Assembly (NCBI RefSeq): GCF_018853815.1
Contig: NZ_JAAOMP010000031.1
Coordinates: forward strand, 1-64,000
Source of the DNA: Acidithiobacillus sulfurivorans
GTDB taxonomy: Bacteria > Pseudomonadota > Gammaproteobacteria > Acidithiobacillales > Acidithiobacillaceae
Reading direction: 5' to 3'
Length of the DNA: 64,000 nucleotides
The notes under the pieces: generated by a model
Databases searched by the model: none
What the model saw: only the letters and a program-made list of their open reading frames with translations
Told to the model about the DNA's origin: nothing
Position numbers and translations under genes: made by a program
Shown here: piece by piece, positions 15,992 through 25,375 of the stretch
How the letters are laid out: each line of letters opens with the position of its first letter
Numbering within the stretch: the stretch's first letter is position 1

Positions 15992-18254
15992 ATCGGTGGA
16001 GGCGGTTTCTGTCCCCGTATTGCCTTTGGCATCCGGGGTTGGTGAAGTATTGCGGCTACCACCGGTAAAGCCGGCACTGGACGATCCCTGTGCGCCTTTG
16101 CGGGCGTTATTGCAGCAGTACATGACTCCAGAAGAAGTAACTCGGGTCCGGGAAGCCTATGAACTGGCACTGGCAGCGCATGGCGAGCAAACCCGTCGCA
16201 GTGGTGAGCCCTATATTCATCATCCGGTAGCGGTGGCCTGTATTCTGGCAGAATTACAACTGGATATTTTTTCCGTACAGGCAGCCTTGCTGCATGATGT
16301 CATTGAAGACTGTGGCATCAGCAAGGAAAGTCTCGCCGAGCGTTTTGGTCCGGAAGTTGCGGAAATGGTCGATGGCGTCAGCAAGCTGGGTCAGGTCCGT
16401 TTCGAAACCAGGGAAGAAGCCCAGGCCGAAAATTTCCGCAAAATGTTTCTGGCCATGTCCCGGGATATTCGGGTAGTGCTGATCAAGCTGGCTGATCGTC
16501 TGCACAACATGCGGACGATGGGGGTCATGACCCCCGAAAAGAGACGGCGGATTTCCCGTGAAACGCTTGATATTTATGCCCCGATTGCGCAGCGTCTGGG
16601 TATTCATGCCATTCGTATTGAGCTCGAAGAACTGGCCTTTTCCCATCTTTATCCCAAGCGCTGGCATACGCTCAACGAAGCCGTCAAGGCGGCTCGTGGT
16701 CATCGCAAGGAAGCCGTCCAGAAAATCGAACAAGCTTTGCTGGACCGTCTGCATCAGGAGGGTTTTGAAGCTCAGGTCAGTGGCCGCGAGAAGCATGTTT
16801 ACAGCATTTATAGCAAGATGCAAAAAAAGGGGATGGCTTTTAGTTCCATTCTGGATTTGCACGCCTTTCGGGTGATTGTGGCGGATGTGGATACCTGCTA
16901 TCGCGTATTGGGCATCATTCATAGCTTATATCGGCCAATCCCCGGGCGTTTTAAGGACTATATTGCGATTCCCAAGTCCAACGGCTACCAGTCTCTACAC
17001 ACGGTATTGCTGGGGCCTTTCGGACACCCCGTGGAAGTCCAGATTCGCACTGAAGATATGCATCGGGTGGCGGAAGCCGGTGTGGCTGCCCACTGGCTTT
17101 ACAAAACCGGGATGAATCATGCCCATGCCGAAACCCAGGCCCGGGCCTGGCTGCAGCGCCTGCTGGAGTTGCAGACCCAGGGCGGCGACTCGCAGGAGTT
17201 CCTCGAGAGTGTCAAACTCGATCTTTTTCCTGATGAGGTGTATGTATTTACGCCCAAAGGAAAAATTCTCAGCCTGCCGCGTGGGGCCACGGCCGTTGAT
17301 TTTGCCTATGCCGTTCATACGGACATTGGTAATCAGGCGGTGGCAGCCCGCGTCAATGATATGTATGTGCCCCTGCGCAGCCCTCTGAATAATGGTGACA
17401 AGGTGGATATTGTCACTGCCACTTCGGCGCATCCGCAGCCCGGCTGGCTGGACGTGGTTGTTACTGCCAAGGCCCGCAGCAGTGTCAGGGCCTATCTCAA
17501 AACCATTCAACGCGAAGATGCAGAAACCCTCGGACGCAATTTGCTGGAGAAGGCTCTGCAGAGCCTGGGCGGAAATTATCAACAGTTGGCTGCGGCGGAT
17601 TGGCAGCGCGTCCTGGGCACTTTCAATGTTCAGGAAGAAGGCCAGTTGCTGGCGGCCATCGGAATGGGCGAAGTATTTCCGCTGGTCGTAGCCCATAAGT
17701 TGTTACCGGAAGAAGATGACCGGGGGCGTCTGGCGCAAACTGCGCGGCGTCTGGGGCAGGCAGTAAGCCAACTGCTGCCCAGCCGTCTGAATCGCGAGGT
17801 GGCGGTGAAAAAACCGCTGCTGATTCGCGGCACTGAGGGTTTGCCGGTGACTCTGGCGCGTTGCTGCCGGCCGATTCCGGGTGATCCGATTTTGGGCTTT
17901 ATCAGCGCCGGTAAAGGGGTGGTGGTTCATACCCACGATTGTCATAACATTCGGGAATGGCGCAAGCGTCGTGATCGTTGGGTGGATGTGCAGTGGGACC
18001 CCGATGCTCATGGAGATTTCCCGGTGACTATCCGGGTGGTGGCAGAAAGTGCCCGGGGCGTTCTGGCCCGCATTGCCACCCTGATTTCTGATGAAGATTC
18101 CAACATTGATCATGTGGATATTGAGCCCCAGGATGGACTCTATACCGGAATCACCTTTACCATATTAGCCCATGACCGGGATCATCTGGCGAAAATCATG
18201 CGTAGTTTGCGGAGTTTGCCCATGGTGTCCCGGGTACAGCGGGTCAAGAACTAA
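15975..18254 (+). CDS. spoT: Bifunctional (p)ppGpp synthetase/hydrolase (RelA/SpoT)
   Basis: A 759-residue RSH protein. Domains in order: HD hydrolase with [10 protein letters not shown] (about 106-115), synthetase with [18 protein letters not shown] (about 322-339), TGS ([20 protein letters not shown]), then a C-terminal ACT. The HDxxED hydrolase residues are intact, and RFKD is the RXKD type of bifunctional enzymes rather than the EXDD type of monofunctional RelA. It makes and removes the stringent-response alarmone. The start overlaps rpoZ; an alternative downstream start would only shorten a variable N-terminus. Confidence 0.94.
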   Translation: MPPASESVEAVSVPVLPLASGVGEVLRLPPVKPALDDPCAPLRALLQQYMTPEEVTRVREAYELALAAHGEQTRRSGEPYIHHPVAVACILAELQLDIFSVQAALLHDVIEDCGISKESLAERFGPEVAEMVDGVSKLGQVRFETREEAQAENFRKMFLAMSRDIRVVLIKLADRLHNMRTMGVMTPEKRRRISRETLDIYAPIAQRLGIHAIRIELEELAFSHLYPKRWHTLNEAVKAARGHRKEAVQKIEQALLDRLHQEGFEAQVSGREKHVYSIYSKMQKKGMAFSSILDLHAFRVIVADVDTCYRVLGIIHSLYRPIPGRFKDYIAIPKSNGYQSLHTVLLGPFGHPVEVQIRTEDMHRVAEAGVAAHWLYKTGMNHAHAETQARAWLQRLLELQTQGGDSQEFLESVKLDLFPDEVYVFTPKGKILSLPRGATAVDFAYAVHTDIGNQAVAARVNDMYVPLRSPLNNGDKVDIVTATSAHPQPGWLDVVVTAKARSSVRAYLKTIQREDAETLGRNLLEKALQSLGGNYQQLAAADWQRVLGTFNVQEEGQLLAAIGMGEVFPLVVAHKLLPEEDDRGRLAQTARRLGQAVSQLLPSRLNREVAVKKPLLIRGTEGLPVTLARCCRPIPGDPILGFISAGKGVVVHTHDCHNIREWRKRRDRWVDVQWDPDAHGDFPVTIRVVAESARGVLARIATLISDEDSNIDHVDIEPQDGLYTGITFTILAHDRDHLAKIMRSLRSLPMVSRVQRVKN

Positions 18255-18268
18255 TCCAAGGAGAAATC

Positions 18269-18658
18269 ATGCCGACACCAGTACACAGTGATGCAGCACC
18301 CCAGGCTATTGGCGCATACAGTCAGGCGATGACCCATAACGGTCTGCTCTACCTGTCGGGACAAATACCGCTGGACCCCGGCACCGGGCAGATGGTGGAA
18401 GGTGACTTTTCACTGCAGATACGGCGGGTGCTCGACAATCTCAAGGCGGTTTGTGCGGCTGCCGGTACGGACTTGCAACAGGCTATCAAATTGCAGGTTT
18501 TTCTGACGGATCTTGGCAATTTTGCAGCGGTTAACCAGGCGTTGGAAGCGGAGTTTGCTCAACCCTATCCAGCCCGTGCGGTGGTGCAGGTTGCGGCACT
18601 GCCCCGGGGTGCCCAGGTGGAAATTGACGGTATTGTCGCCTTGGGCAAATCGGACTGA
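18269..18658 (+). CDS. ridA: RidA family enamine/imine deaminase
   Basis: A 129-residue YjgF/RidA protein with N-terminal APQAIGAYSQAM, LYLSGQIPLDP and C-terminal PYPARAVVQVAALPRGAQVE; the Arg of PARA is the catalytic, carboxylate-binding residue. It hydrolyses reactive enamine/imine intermediates from PLP enzymes. AAGGAG lies before the ATG. Position after spoT is common in proteobacteria. Confidence 0.93.
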   Translation: MPTPVHSDAAPQAIGAYSQAMTHNGLLYLSGQIPLDPGTGQMVEGDFSLQIRRVLDNLKAVCAAAGTDLQQAIKLQVFLTDLGNFAAVNQALEAEFAQPYPARAVVQVAALPRGAQVEIDGIVALGKSD

Positions 18659-18659
18659 T

Positions 18660-18875
18660 ATGGAGCGCGCCGAACTTCTGGCCCAGCCGATGCGGGTTCT
18701 GCTGCAGGAACATCCGGTGCTGGTTTCGTTGCTGGAAGAGCGGGGTATTCATTGCGGTGAATGCTTTGTTGCCGATCGCGAAACCCTGGCCGGGGTGGCG
18801 CGGATGCATGCGGTAGATCTTAACGAAATCCTAAACGAGTGGGCCCATCGCGAGGCTCTGCCGCACAGCGACTGA
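18660..18875 (+). CDS. Small CxxC protein, DUF1858-like
   Basis: A 71-residue helical protein that starts one base after the ridA stop. The sequence PMRVLLQEHPVLVSLLEERG followed by IHCGECFVADRETL matches the DUF1858 (ScdA N-terminal / hybrid-cluster-associated) pattern: a helix pair and a CGEC motif where others have CxGC. Such domains are linked to metal or nitrosative-stress proteins, but the stand-alone function is unknown. It sits between ridA and recG in the same operon. Confidence 0.7.
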   Translation: MERAELLAQPMRVLLQEHPVLVSLLEERGIHCGECFVADRETLAGVARMHAVDLNEILNEWAHREALPHSD

Positions 18876-18879
18876 GCAG

Positions 18880-20931
18880 GTGTCTGCCTCCTCTCCTCTC
18901 TACCTGCAAAGTTCGGTTTCGGCACTGCGGGGTGTCGGCCCGGCACTGGTCCAACGCTTACAGCGCATGGATATCTGGAGGGTTCAGGATGTGCTTTTCC
19001 ATCTGCCCAGCCGCTATCAGGACCGGCGCCATCTTCTGCCCATCGGGACACTGTTGCCCGAACAGGAAGGCGCGGTGCTGGGCGAGATTACCCAGGTGGA
19101 ACACTTGCGTGGGCGTCGCGATCAGTGGCTGGTTACCCTCAGTGACGGTACCGGACAACTGTATATCCGCCTTTTTCATATGCTGGCGCCGATGCGTGCC
19201 CAATGGCAGAAGGGCAGGCGCTTATGGTGTTTCGGGGAAACCCGTGCGGGTTACCAGGGTCTGGAAATGGTGCATCCTGAGTGGCAAATGGCCGACCAGC
19301 CGCAATTTCAGGCGCCTACCCACCTCACCCCTTTTTATCCCAGTACCCAGGGAATTACTCAGGCACAGTGGCGGCGCTGGGTTGCCCAGGCACTGACCCT
19401 GGTTGATCAGCTCCCCGATTATCTCGCGAAATATTTAGGTCCGGCGTGGCCCCCTCTGGGTGAGGGCCTACGGCTTTTGCACGAAAGTGCAGAAGAAGTA
19501 CCGACGCCTGCGCATCCTGCCTGGCAGCGTCTGGCATTGGAAGAGTTACTCGCCAATCATCTGGCTATTCGCTCTGCCCGTACGGCCAGCGATGAAACGG
19601 GTGCTCCGGTAATTAAGGCCAGCGGAACCCTATGGGCTGCGTTTCTGAAACAGCTACCTTTTGCACCAACTGCCGCACAACAGCGGGTCATTGCGGAAAT
19701 TAACCAGAATATGGCCCAGGCCCGGCCCATGCGGCGTTTGTTGCAAGGCGATGTGGGCTCCGGCAAAACTCTGGTGGCCGCCGCAGCAGCATTAACGGCC
19801 GTGGAACAAAGTTATCAGGTAGCCCTGATGGCACCGACGGAAATCCTTGTCGAACAGTTGCATGACCGTTTTGTCGAATGGTTGACACCCCTCGGTATTC
19901 AGGTGGGTTTTCTGGTGGGGGGGCTTGGCCAGAAAGCCCGGCGCGAGGTATTGGAAAATTTACATAATCAACGCATCCAGATTGTCGTAGGTACTCAGGC
20001 ACTTTTTCAGGATGAGGTAAAATTTGCCGGACTCGGCCTGGTGATTATTGATGAACAACATCGTTTTGGCGTAGATCAGCGCCGGCAGTTGCTGGAAAAG
20101 GGAACCATTCCCCATCTTCTGGTGATGACGGCGACTCCTATCCCCCGAACTTTGGCGATGACGGTGCATGCGGATCTGGATTTGTCGATTATTGACGCAC
20201 TGCCGCCGGGGCGCAGTCCCGTAGAAACTCTGGTTGTTGCCGATACCCGGCGGGCAGAGTTGATGACCCGCATGCAGCACAGACTGGCTGAAGGGGATCA
20301 GATTTACTGGGTTTGTCCGCTCATTGAAGAATCCGAGATTTTGGCACTGCAGGCAGCAGAAACCAGTTATGCCGATTTACAGGCAGCCTTGCCGGAAGTG
20401 GCCATCGCGCTGGTCCATGGACGCCTGCCTGCAGCCGAAAAGGCCCGGGTAATGGCAGATTTCAAGGCCGGGAAAACCAGAATTCTGGTGGCGACCACGG
20501 TCATCGAGGTCGGTGTGGACGTGCCCAATGCCAGTCTGATGGTGATTGAGCATGCTGAACGGATGGGCCTCGCGCAACTCCATCAGTTGCGCGGCAGGGT
20601 AGGGCGAGGTCAACGGCAAAGTAGTTGTATACTCCTTTATCATCCGCCTTTGGGTGAAAAAGCCCGGGCGCGCCTGCAGGTCATGCGCGACAGTCGCGAT
20701 GGCTTTGTGATTGCCCGCAAGGACCTGGAATTGCGCGGCCCGGGCGAGTATCTGGGCACCCGTCAAACCGGATTGCTGCAGATGCGGGTGGCAGACATGA
20801 TGCGGGATGAAGCGCTGCTGGCCGAGTTACCAGGCCTCGCTGCACAATTGCTGCACGAAAACCCAGGAGCAGTGCAGGCCCTGATTCAGCGCTGGCTGGG
20901 TAACCGTCTGGATTACAGTCAGGTGGGTTGA
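18880..20931 (+). CDS. recG: ATP-dependent DNA helicase RecG
   Basis: A 683-residue superfamily 2 helicase. It has an N-terminal wedge/OB domain, then motif I GDVGSGKT (about 288-295), motif II DEQH, motif III TATPIPRT and motif VI QLRGRVGRG. RecG remodels stalled replication forks and R-loops. The start is GTG at 18880, 4 bp after the preceding stop. Length is normal. Confidence 0.95.
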   Translation: MSASSPLYLQSSVSALRGVGPALVQRLQRMDIWRVQDVLFHLPSRYQDRRHLLPIGTLLPEQEGAVLGEITQVEHLRGRRDQWLVTLSDGTGQLYIRLFHMLAPMRAQWQKGRRLWCFGETRAGYQGLEMVHPEWQMADQPQFQAPTHLTPFYPSTQGITQAQWRRWVAQALTLVDQLPDYLAKYLGPAWPPLGEGLRLLHESAEEVPTPAHPAWQRLALEELLANHLAIRSARTASDETGAPVIKASGTLWAAFLKQLPFAPTAAQQRVIAEINQNMAQARPMRRLLQGDVGSGKTLVAAAAALTAVEQSYQVALMAPTEILVEQLHDRFVEWLTPLGIQVGFLVGGLGQKARREVLENLHNQRIQIVVGTQALFQDEVKFAGLGLVIIDEQHRFGVDQRRQLLEKGTIPHLLVMTATPIPRTLAMTVHADLDLSIIDALPPGRSPVETLVVADTRRAELMTRMQHRLAEGDQIYWVCPLIEESEILALQAAETSYADLQAALPEVAIALVHGRLPAAEKARVMADFKAGKTRILVATTVIEVGVDVPNASLMVIEHAERMGLAQLHQLRGRVGRGQRQSSCILLYHPPLGEKARARLQVMRDSRDGFVIARKDLELRGPGEYLGTRQTGLLQMRVADMMRDEALLAELPGLAAQLLHENPGAVQALIQRWLGNRLDYSQVG

Positions 20932-21020
20932 ATGAAAACTTGCCGATTATCATGGACTTTGATGATCTAGCTCGGGTATATTATGAAAGTCTTAAAATGA
21001 AAAACCAAGGAAGCGGGTGC

Positions 21021-21926
21021 ATGGGTACTTTAAGAAAATGGTGGTGGCTGCTGGGCTTATTTGTTCTGTGGGGTCTGGACGGATGTGCTCCCCACATTTC
21101 TGCGCCGCCCGTGCATTCTGTGGCCTATTATGCGGCGCAAATCAAGGCGCCGGTCATTACCCCTGTGGCTCCGGTGGTATCGCCGACAGTTTCTGCACTT
21201 GCGCAGCAGCAACCCGTACGGATAGTAGTCTCAACAACTGCGCATTTGCTGCGGATTTATCGGGGAGACACGCTCCTGGCTACTTACCCTGTGGCCATTG
21301 GCTTTAACGGTTCGGCACCGCGTCGTACGCGTGGCGATGATGTCACGCCGGTGGGTCATTATCATATTGGCTGGATTCTCCACGGAACTCAGTATGGCCC
21401 CTTCATGGGACTCACCTATCCTAACAAGGAAAATGCCGAGTGGGGATTGCAAGAGGGCATTATTACCCATAACCAGTATCTGGCGATTGTGGACGCTATT
21501 GATGCCGGTCAGACCCCACCTCAGAATACCCCGTTGGGAGGTGAAATTGGCATTCATGGGATGGGCCCGCAGTTTGCTGATGATCCTGAAAGCAAGGTGT
21601 TTCCCGGTCGCTGGACGGCGGGCTGCGTAGCCTTGTCCAACTGGAATGCGCAACAAATTGCGGCGCTGGTACAGGTCGGCACGCCGGTAGAAATTGTTGG
21701 TGAGGTGAAGGGTTATCGACATAATTTTGACCCGAAAGCCGAACTGGCATGGTCGCAGTATCAGCACCGTAAGGCGGGAAGTATTGTCGAGTCGCACAGC
21801 ACGGCCACGCACTTAAGCCCCGTCAAATACGCCCGAAATTCGGGTGCAAAAAAATCGTCAGATTCTTCCGGGGAAACAGATATGGATATGCTCCTGGCCA
21901 AACTGGGAAAAGACAAAAATCCATAA
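21021..21926 (+). CDS. L,D-transpeptidase (YkuD) lipoprotein
   Basis: A 301-residue protein from this start, with a lipoprotein signal (KWWWLLGLFVLWGLDGC) and lipobox Cys. The YkuD domain has the HG motif (IGIHGMG) and catalytic TAGCVALSN. Such enzymes form 3-3 peptidoglycan cross-links or anchor Braun-type lipoproteins. In-frame starts at 20928 (TTG) and 20997 (ATG) exist; 21021 is preferred because it places the signal peptide at the N-terminus, with AAGGAAG upstream. A TATATT hexamer near 20977 could be a -10 for a separate promoter. Confidence 0.85.
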   Translation: MGTLRKWWWLLGLFVLWGLDGCAPHISAPPVHSVAYYAAQIKAPVITPVAPVVSPTVSALAQQQPVRIVVSTTAHLLRIYRGDTLLATYPVAIGFNGSAPRRTRGDDVTPVGHYHIGWILHGTQYGPFMGLTYPNKENAEWGLQEGIITHNQYLAIVDAIDAGQTPPQNTPLGGEIGIHGMGPQFADDPESKVFPGRWTAGCVALSNWNAQQIAALVQVGTPVEIVGEVKGYRHNFDPKAELAWSQYQHRKAGSIVESHSTATHLSPVKYARNSGAKKSSDSSGETDMDMLLAKLGKDKNP

Positions 21927-21947
21927 AGTTCTACAGCCTCATGAGCT

Positions 21948-23270
21948 CTAGTTTGCGAGCTTCTGGCTGAGTTGCCGGGCGGCTTCCATACAATCACCCA
22001 GGGCGACACCGTCACTCCAGTTGGCGCGGAAATGCAATCCAGGAATCTGACGGGTCATTTTGGTGATGCGTTCCAGGCGAGCCAGATGGCCTAATTCATA
22101 TTGGGGGATGGCTTCTGGCCAGTTTTGGCAGCGACTGAAGCCGGGTTCTCCCGCTATGCCCAAAATGGGTCGGATTTCGTGCAAAACGGTCTGGAGAAGA
22201 TCGCTGCCACTGCGACCCTGCAAAGGATTCTGGCTGCCGCCAATGAATGCCGTCATCAGTACCTGATCTGGGGCTGCGCGATCTGGAAACAGCGTGGAGG
22301 AGAACAGGACGCCCAGGGTTTCCAGACCCATCGTACGGGGAATCAGCAGGCCGAAACCATCCAGGGGATGCTCAACGCTGCTGCGCGGGAATCCCAGAGA
22401 AAGCGTAGTGACTGCTGGATAGCTGATGGCTTTCAGCTCTGCCGCCAAGGTCGGCTGAAGCGTTGCCAGCAGGGCCGCTGCTTTATGGGCAGGCAGGGCC
22501 AGAATGATTTTTTCACTCCGCCAGCTTTGCTGTTGACTGAATACTTCCCAAGTTCCGTCCTCATGTTGTTGCAGTAGATTTACCGGCGCATTGCAGTGGA
22601 GGGGCCCCTCCAGTCGTTCCGCCATGCGCAGGGGTAAGGCCTGCAAGCCATTACGGAAGGAAACCAGACGTGGCTTGGTGGTGTTTTTACGGCCAGCAAA
22701 TGCGGCCCTGAACAACGACCCATGTTCCTGTTCCATTTTGACCAGGCGGGGAAAAGTAGCGGCTACTGCCAATCGCTCTGGATCTCCGGCAAATACCCCA
22801 GAAACAAAAGGGTCAACCAGCCAGGTAAGCACTTCTGGACCCAGGCGGCGGCGTACAAAGGCGGCGATGCTTTCTTCCGCCGCAGCGTTGCCTCGCCCGC
22901 GAAAAGCTTCGCTGAGGAGGCGCAGGCGACCTTGCAGGGATAATAACTTTCCGCTGAATAGTACCCCCGGTCCGAGCGGGACCAGTTGGCGCTTGCGATT
23001 GAGTATGTAGCGCCTTTTAGCCAGAGCGTTGGCTTCGACGATTTCCTGTTCCAGTTGGAGTGACTCAATCAGTGCCGGAACCACCTGACCTTTGATCATC
23101 AGCGAATTTGGTCCTGCATCTCGCAGAAAACCATTTTCTTTTATGCTCAGGAGATTGCCCCCCACTTGGGGTGCTGCTTCCAGCAGACGTGACTGCACGC
23201 CTTGTTGCTGCAAAAAATAGGCACTGGCGAGACCGGAAAGTCCGCCACCAATAATGATGACTTTATCCAA
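21948..23270 (-). CDS. hemY: Oxygen-dependent protoporphyrinogen oxidase
   Basis: A 440-residue FAD protein starting DKVIIIGGGLSGLASAYFLQ (Rossmann GxGxxG), with the PPO-type FLRDAGPNSLMI and a C-terminal NWSDGVALGDCMEAARQL. It oxidises protoporphyrinogen IX in haem synthesis. TTG at 23270 is chosen: the family starts just before this Rossmann strand, and AAGGA lies 8 bp upstream inside the end of the preceding gene. The long open frame further upstream overlaps that gene and is not coding. Confidence 0.88.
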   Translation of the reverse strand: MDKVIIIGGGLSGLASAYFLQQQGVQSRLLEAAPQVGGNLLSIKENGFLRDAGPNSLMIKGQVVPALIESLQLEQEIVEANALAKRRYILNRKRQLVPLGPGVLFSGKLLSLQGRLRLLSEAFRGRGNAAAEESIAAFVRRRLGPEVLTWLVDPFVSGVFAGDPERLAVAATFPRLVKMEQEHGSLFRAAFAGRKNTTKPRLVSFRNGLQALPLRMAERLEGPLHCNAPVNLLQQHEDGTWEVFSQQQSWRSEKIILALPAHKAAALLATLQPTLAAELKAISYPAVTTLSLGFPRSSVEHPLDGFGLLIPRTMGLETLGVLFSSTLFPDRAAPDQVLMTAFIGGSQNPLQGRSGSDLLQTVLHEIRPILGIAGEPGFSRCQNWPEAIPQYELGHLARLERITKMTRQIPGLHFRANWSDGVALGDCMEAARQLSQKLAN

Positions 23271-23275
23271 GGGGC

Positions 23276-24316
23276 TTATTCCTTGCCCAGATAGTAAGGG
23301 CTTTGCAAATACCAGTTTTGAAAATGCCGTAATAATGCCACTAATACGGCGGTGACGGGTAGGGCGAGCAAGAGACCGATAAAACCGAACAACTCCCCTC
23401 CGGCCATCACGGCAAATATCACGGCTACAGGATGCAGGCCGATGCGATCTCCTACCAGATAAGGGGTAAATACCATGCTTTCGAGAATCTGTCCGATGAA
23501 AAATACCAACAACACCCACGCCACCGAAAGCAGCGAACCGGTTTGCACATACATGGCGAGGCTGGCCATGAGGACGCCACTGATGACGCCCAGATAAGGG
23601 ACAAAACTCAGGATTCCAGCTATCAGACCAATGAGAATGGCGGTTTTAAGGCCGATAATGCTGAGACCAATGGCATAACTGCAGCCCAGGGCGAGCATGA
23701 CCAGCAGTTGGCCACGCAGAAAGGCCATCAGCATGGTGTCGGCATCCCGGCTCAAAAGACGAACCAAAGGCGCATGCTTTTGCGGAATCCACTGATCAAT
23801 CCGGACCAGTAAACGCGGCCAGTCCCGTAACAAATAAAAACCCAGAACCGGCACCAGAATGATGCTTAATGCGCCGGTTAATAACCCTGACCCGGAGCTC
23901 AGGGCCACTTGTACGCCATGTCCCAGCCAGGTAGCTAGCTTCTGGGCATTACTGGTGGCGTAGTGGGAAATAGCCCCGCTATCCAGTTGAATACCCGTTG
24001 CTGCGGCAATTTGCGGGATCAAGCGGCTTTGCAATAATCCGCCATATTTTTGCAGATACTCCACAAAAAGCAGGGATTGATGCTTGATGACCGGTAACAG
24101 GGCCATGATGCTACCCGCAAAAATCAGCAGGACAATCACAAACACCAATGTGGTGCCCCAACTGCGACCAATGCGATGACGCTGGAGATAAGTCACCAGA
24201 GGGTTACCCAGATAGGCCAGAATGGCTGCCAGCAAAAAGGGGGTAAGCACGGGAGACAGGCGAATGGTCAACCAGCCCAGCAAAATCAAAATGGCCAGAA
24301 AAAAAAAGCGTTGCAT
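23276..24316 (-). CDS. AI-2E-family (PerM-like) permease
   Basis: A 346-residue membrane protein with about eight hydrophobic segments and the family features YLGNPLV near the N-terminus, PVLGFYLLRDW in the middle and PVAVIFAVMAGGELFGFIGLLLALP near the C-terminus. Members include putative autoinducer-2 exporters and Na+/H+ antiporters; the substrate is not readable. It lies 5 bp upstream of hemY on the same strand and its last codons hold the hemY ribosome binding site. Confidence 0.88.
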   Translation of the reverse strand: MQRFFFLAILILLGWLTIRLSPVLTPFLLAAILAYLGNPLVTYLQRHRIGRSWGTTLVFVIVLLIFAGSIMALLPVIKHQSLLFVEYLQKYGGLLQSRLIPQIAAATGIQLDSGAISHYATSNAQKLATWLGHGVQVALSSGSGLLTGALSIILVPVLGFYLLRDWPRLLVRIDQWIPQKHAPLVRLLSRDADTMLMAFLRGQLLVMLALGCSYAIGLSIIGLKTAILIGLIAGILSFVPYLGVISGVLMASLAMYVQTGSLLSVAWVLLVFFIGQILESMVFTPYLVGDRIGLHPVAVIFAVMAGGELFGFIGLLLALPVTAVLVALLRHFQNWYLQSPYYLGKE

Positions 24317-24365
24317 GAATTGACGTATGCTCCGTGTGGATCAAGCCGCGAATTTGCAGAGTATA

Positions 24366-25283
24366 TCAGTCGTGTAGGGTTCGGCTATGGGCGTTCTTGT
24401 CGATGCCGAGAATATCCATGAAGGTGGAAAGTACACGGGATCTTTGCAGACTTTTGGGGACGGCAATATAGCTTCTCCAGACCGGACTGGGGGTGGCTAT
24501 GCGGATACCATGAAGTCCCCAATCCAGGCGTTTTTCAAAAACCGTCCGGGTGATGAAGCCTACCCCGAGTCCGGCTTGAACCATGGCACCCACAGATTCT
24601 ACATCAGCTACTTCCACGTAGCGTTGTGGCTGAATATCTCTGGCTTTAAAAACGCCTTCCATGATTTTGCGCACACCCGAGGAGGGTTCCCGCCAGATGA
24701 TTGGATAAACCTGAAAATCCTGAATGGGAACTTCCGCGTGAATGGCCAAAGGATGGTCATGGGGGACGATGGCGATAATTTCATCCGCGCACCAGGGCAG
24801 CTTTTCGTAGTAAGCGGGGAGGTTGGGGATATCCATATCCCCCTCAAAAAAAAGAATATCCATTGCAGAGAGCTGAATATCCTGCCAATAAGCCACGCCA
24901 CTTTTTATATGTAAGTTGATATCTGGATGATTGCTCTGAAACTTTTGCAGATAAGCCGGGAGGAGGTGGTTGGCAATCAGACTGGTCGAGGCAATGCGCA
25001 AATCGCCGCTTTGCAGGGACTGGCGGCGGCTGACCTGACGTTCTATGTCGCTGATTTTGTCACGGAGCTGGCGGATATCGGGCAACAGGGCTTGACCGGC
25101 ATCTGTCAGGCGAATGCTGCCTCCCTCCCGGATATAGAGGGGCTCGCCAACTTCTTCCGATATTTTATGCAGGCGTTCAGAGATCGCGGGTTGTCCGCGA
25201 TGCAGGCGGGAGGCGACTTCGCTGACACTGCCGGTTTCGGCGAGCAGTAATAGGGTCAGCCATTGTTCTGCGCTAATATTCAT
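24366..25283 (-). CDS. LysR-family transcriptional regulator
   Basis: A 305-residue LTTR. The N-terminal winged helix (QWLTLLLLAETGSVSEVASR, then QPAISERLHKISEEVG) is followed by a periplasmic-binding-like effector domain from about residue 95 (GDLRIASTSLIANHLLPAYL). It is divergent from the CLC genes with 92 bp between starts, the classic LTTR layout, so it may control them. It is also upstream of the permease-hemY pair. ATG at 25283 is used instead of the TTG one codon earlier. Confidence 0.88.
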   Translation of the reverse strand: MNISAEQWLTLLLLAETGSVSEVASRLHRGQPAISERLHKISEEVGEPLYIREGGSIRLTDAGQALLPDIRQLRDKISDIERQVSRRQSLQSGDLRIASTSLIANHLLPAYLQKFQSNHPDINLHIKSGVAYWQDIQLSAMDILFFEGDMDIPNLPAYYEKLPWCADEIIAIVPHDHPLAIHAEVPIQDFQVYPIIWREPSSGVRKIMEGVFKARDIQPQRYVEVADVESVGAMVQAGLGVGFITRTVFEKRLDWGLHGIRIATPSPVWRSYIAVPKSLQRSRVLSTFMDILGIDKNAHSRTLHD

Positions 25284-25375
25284 CAATTAATCCGAATCAA
25301 TATTCAACTAAATCGATTTGTTTGAGTTTCAAGGATAGCGTACCGTCAAAACAAAATCATTTCCAAGAGTTGGTA

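Noticed and set aside
21948-23519. Longer reading frame for hemY reaching 23519
   Set aside because: The extra 83 codons overlap the permease gene, have no family match, and the FAD-binding strand starts right after the TTG at 23270 with its own ribosome site.
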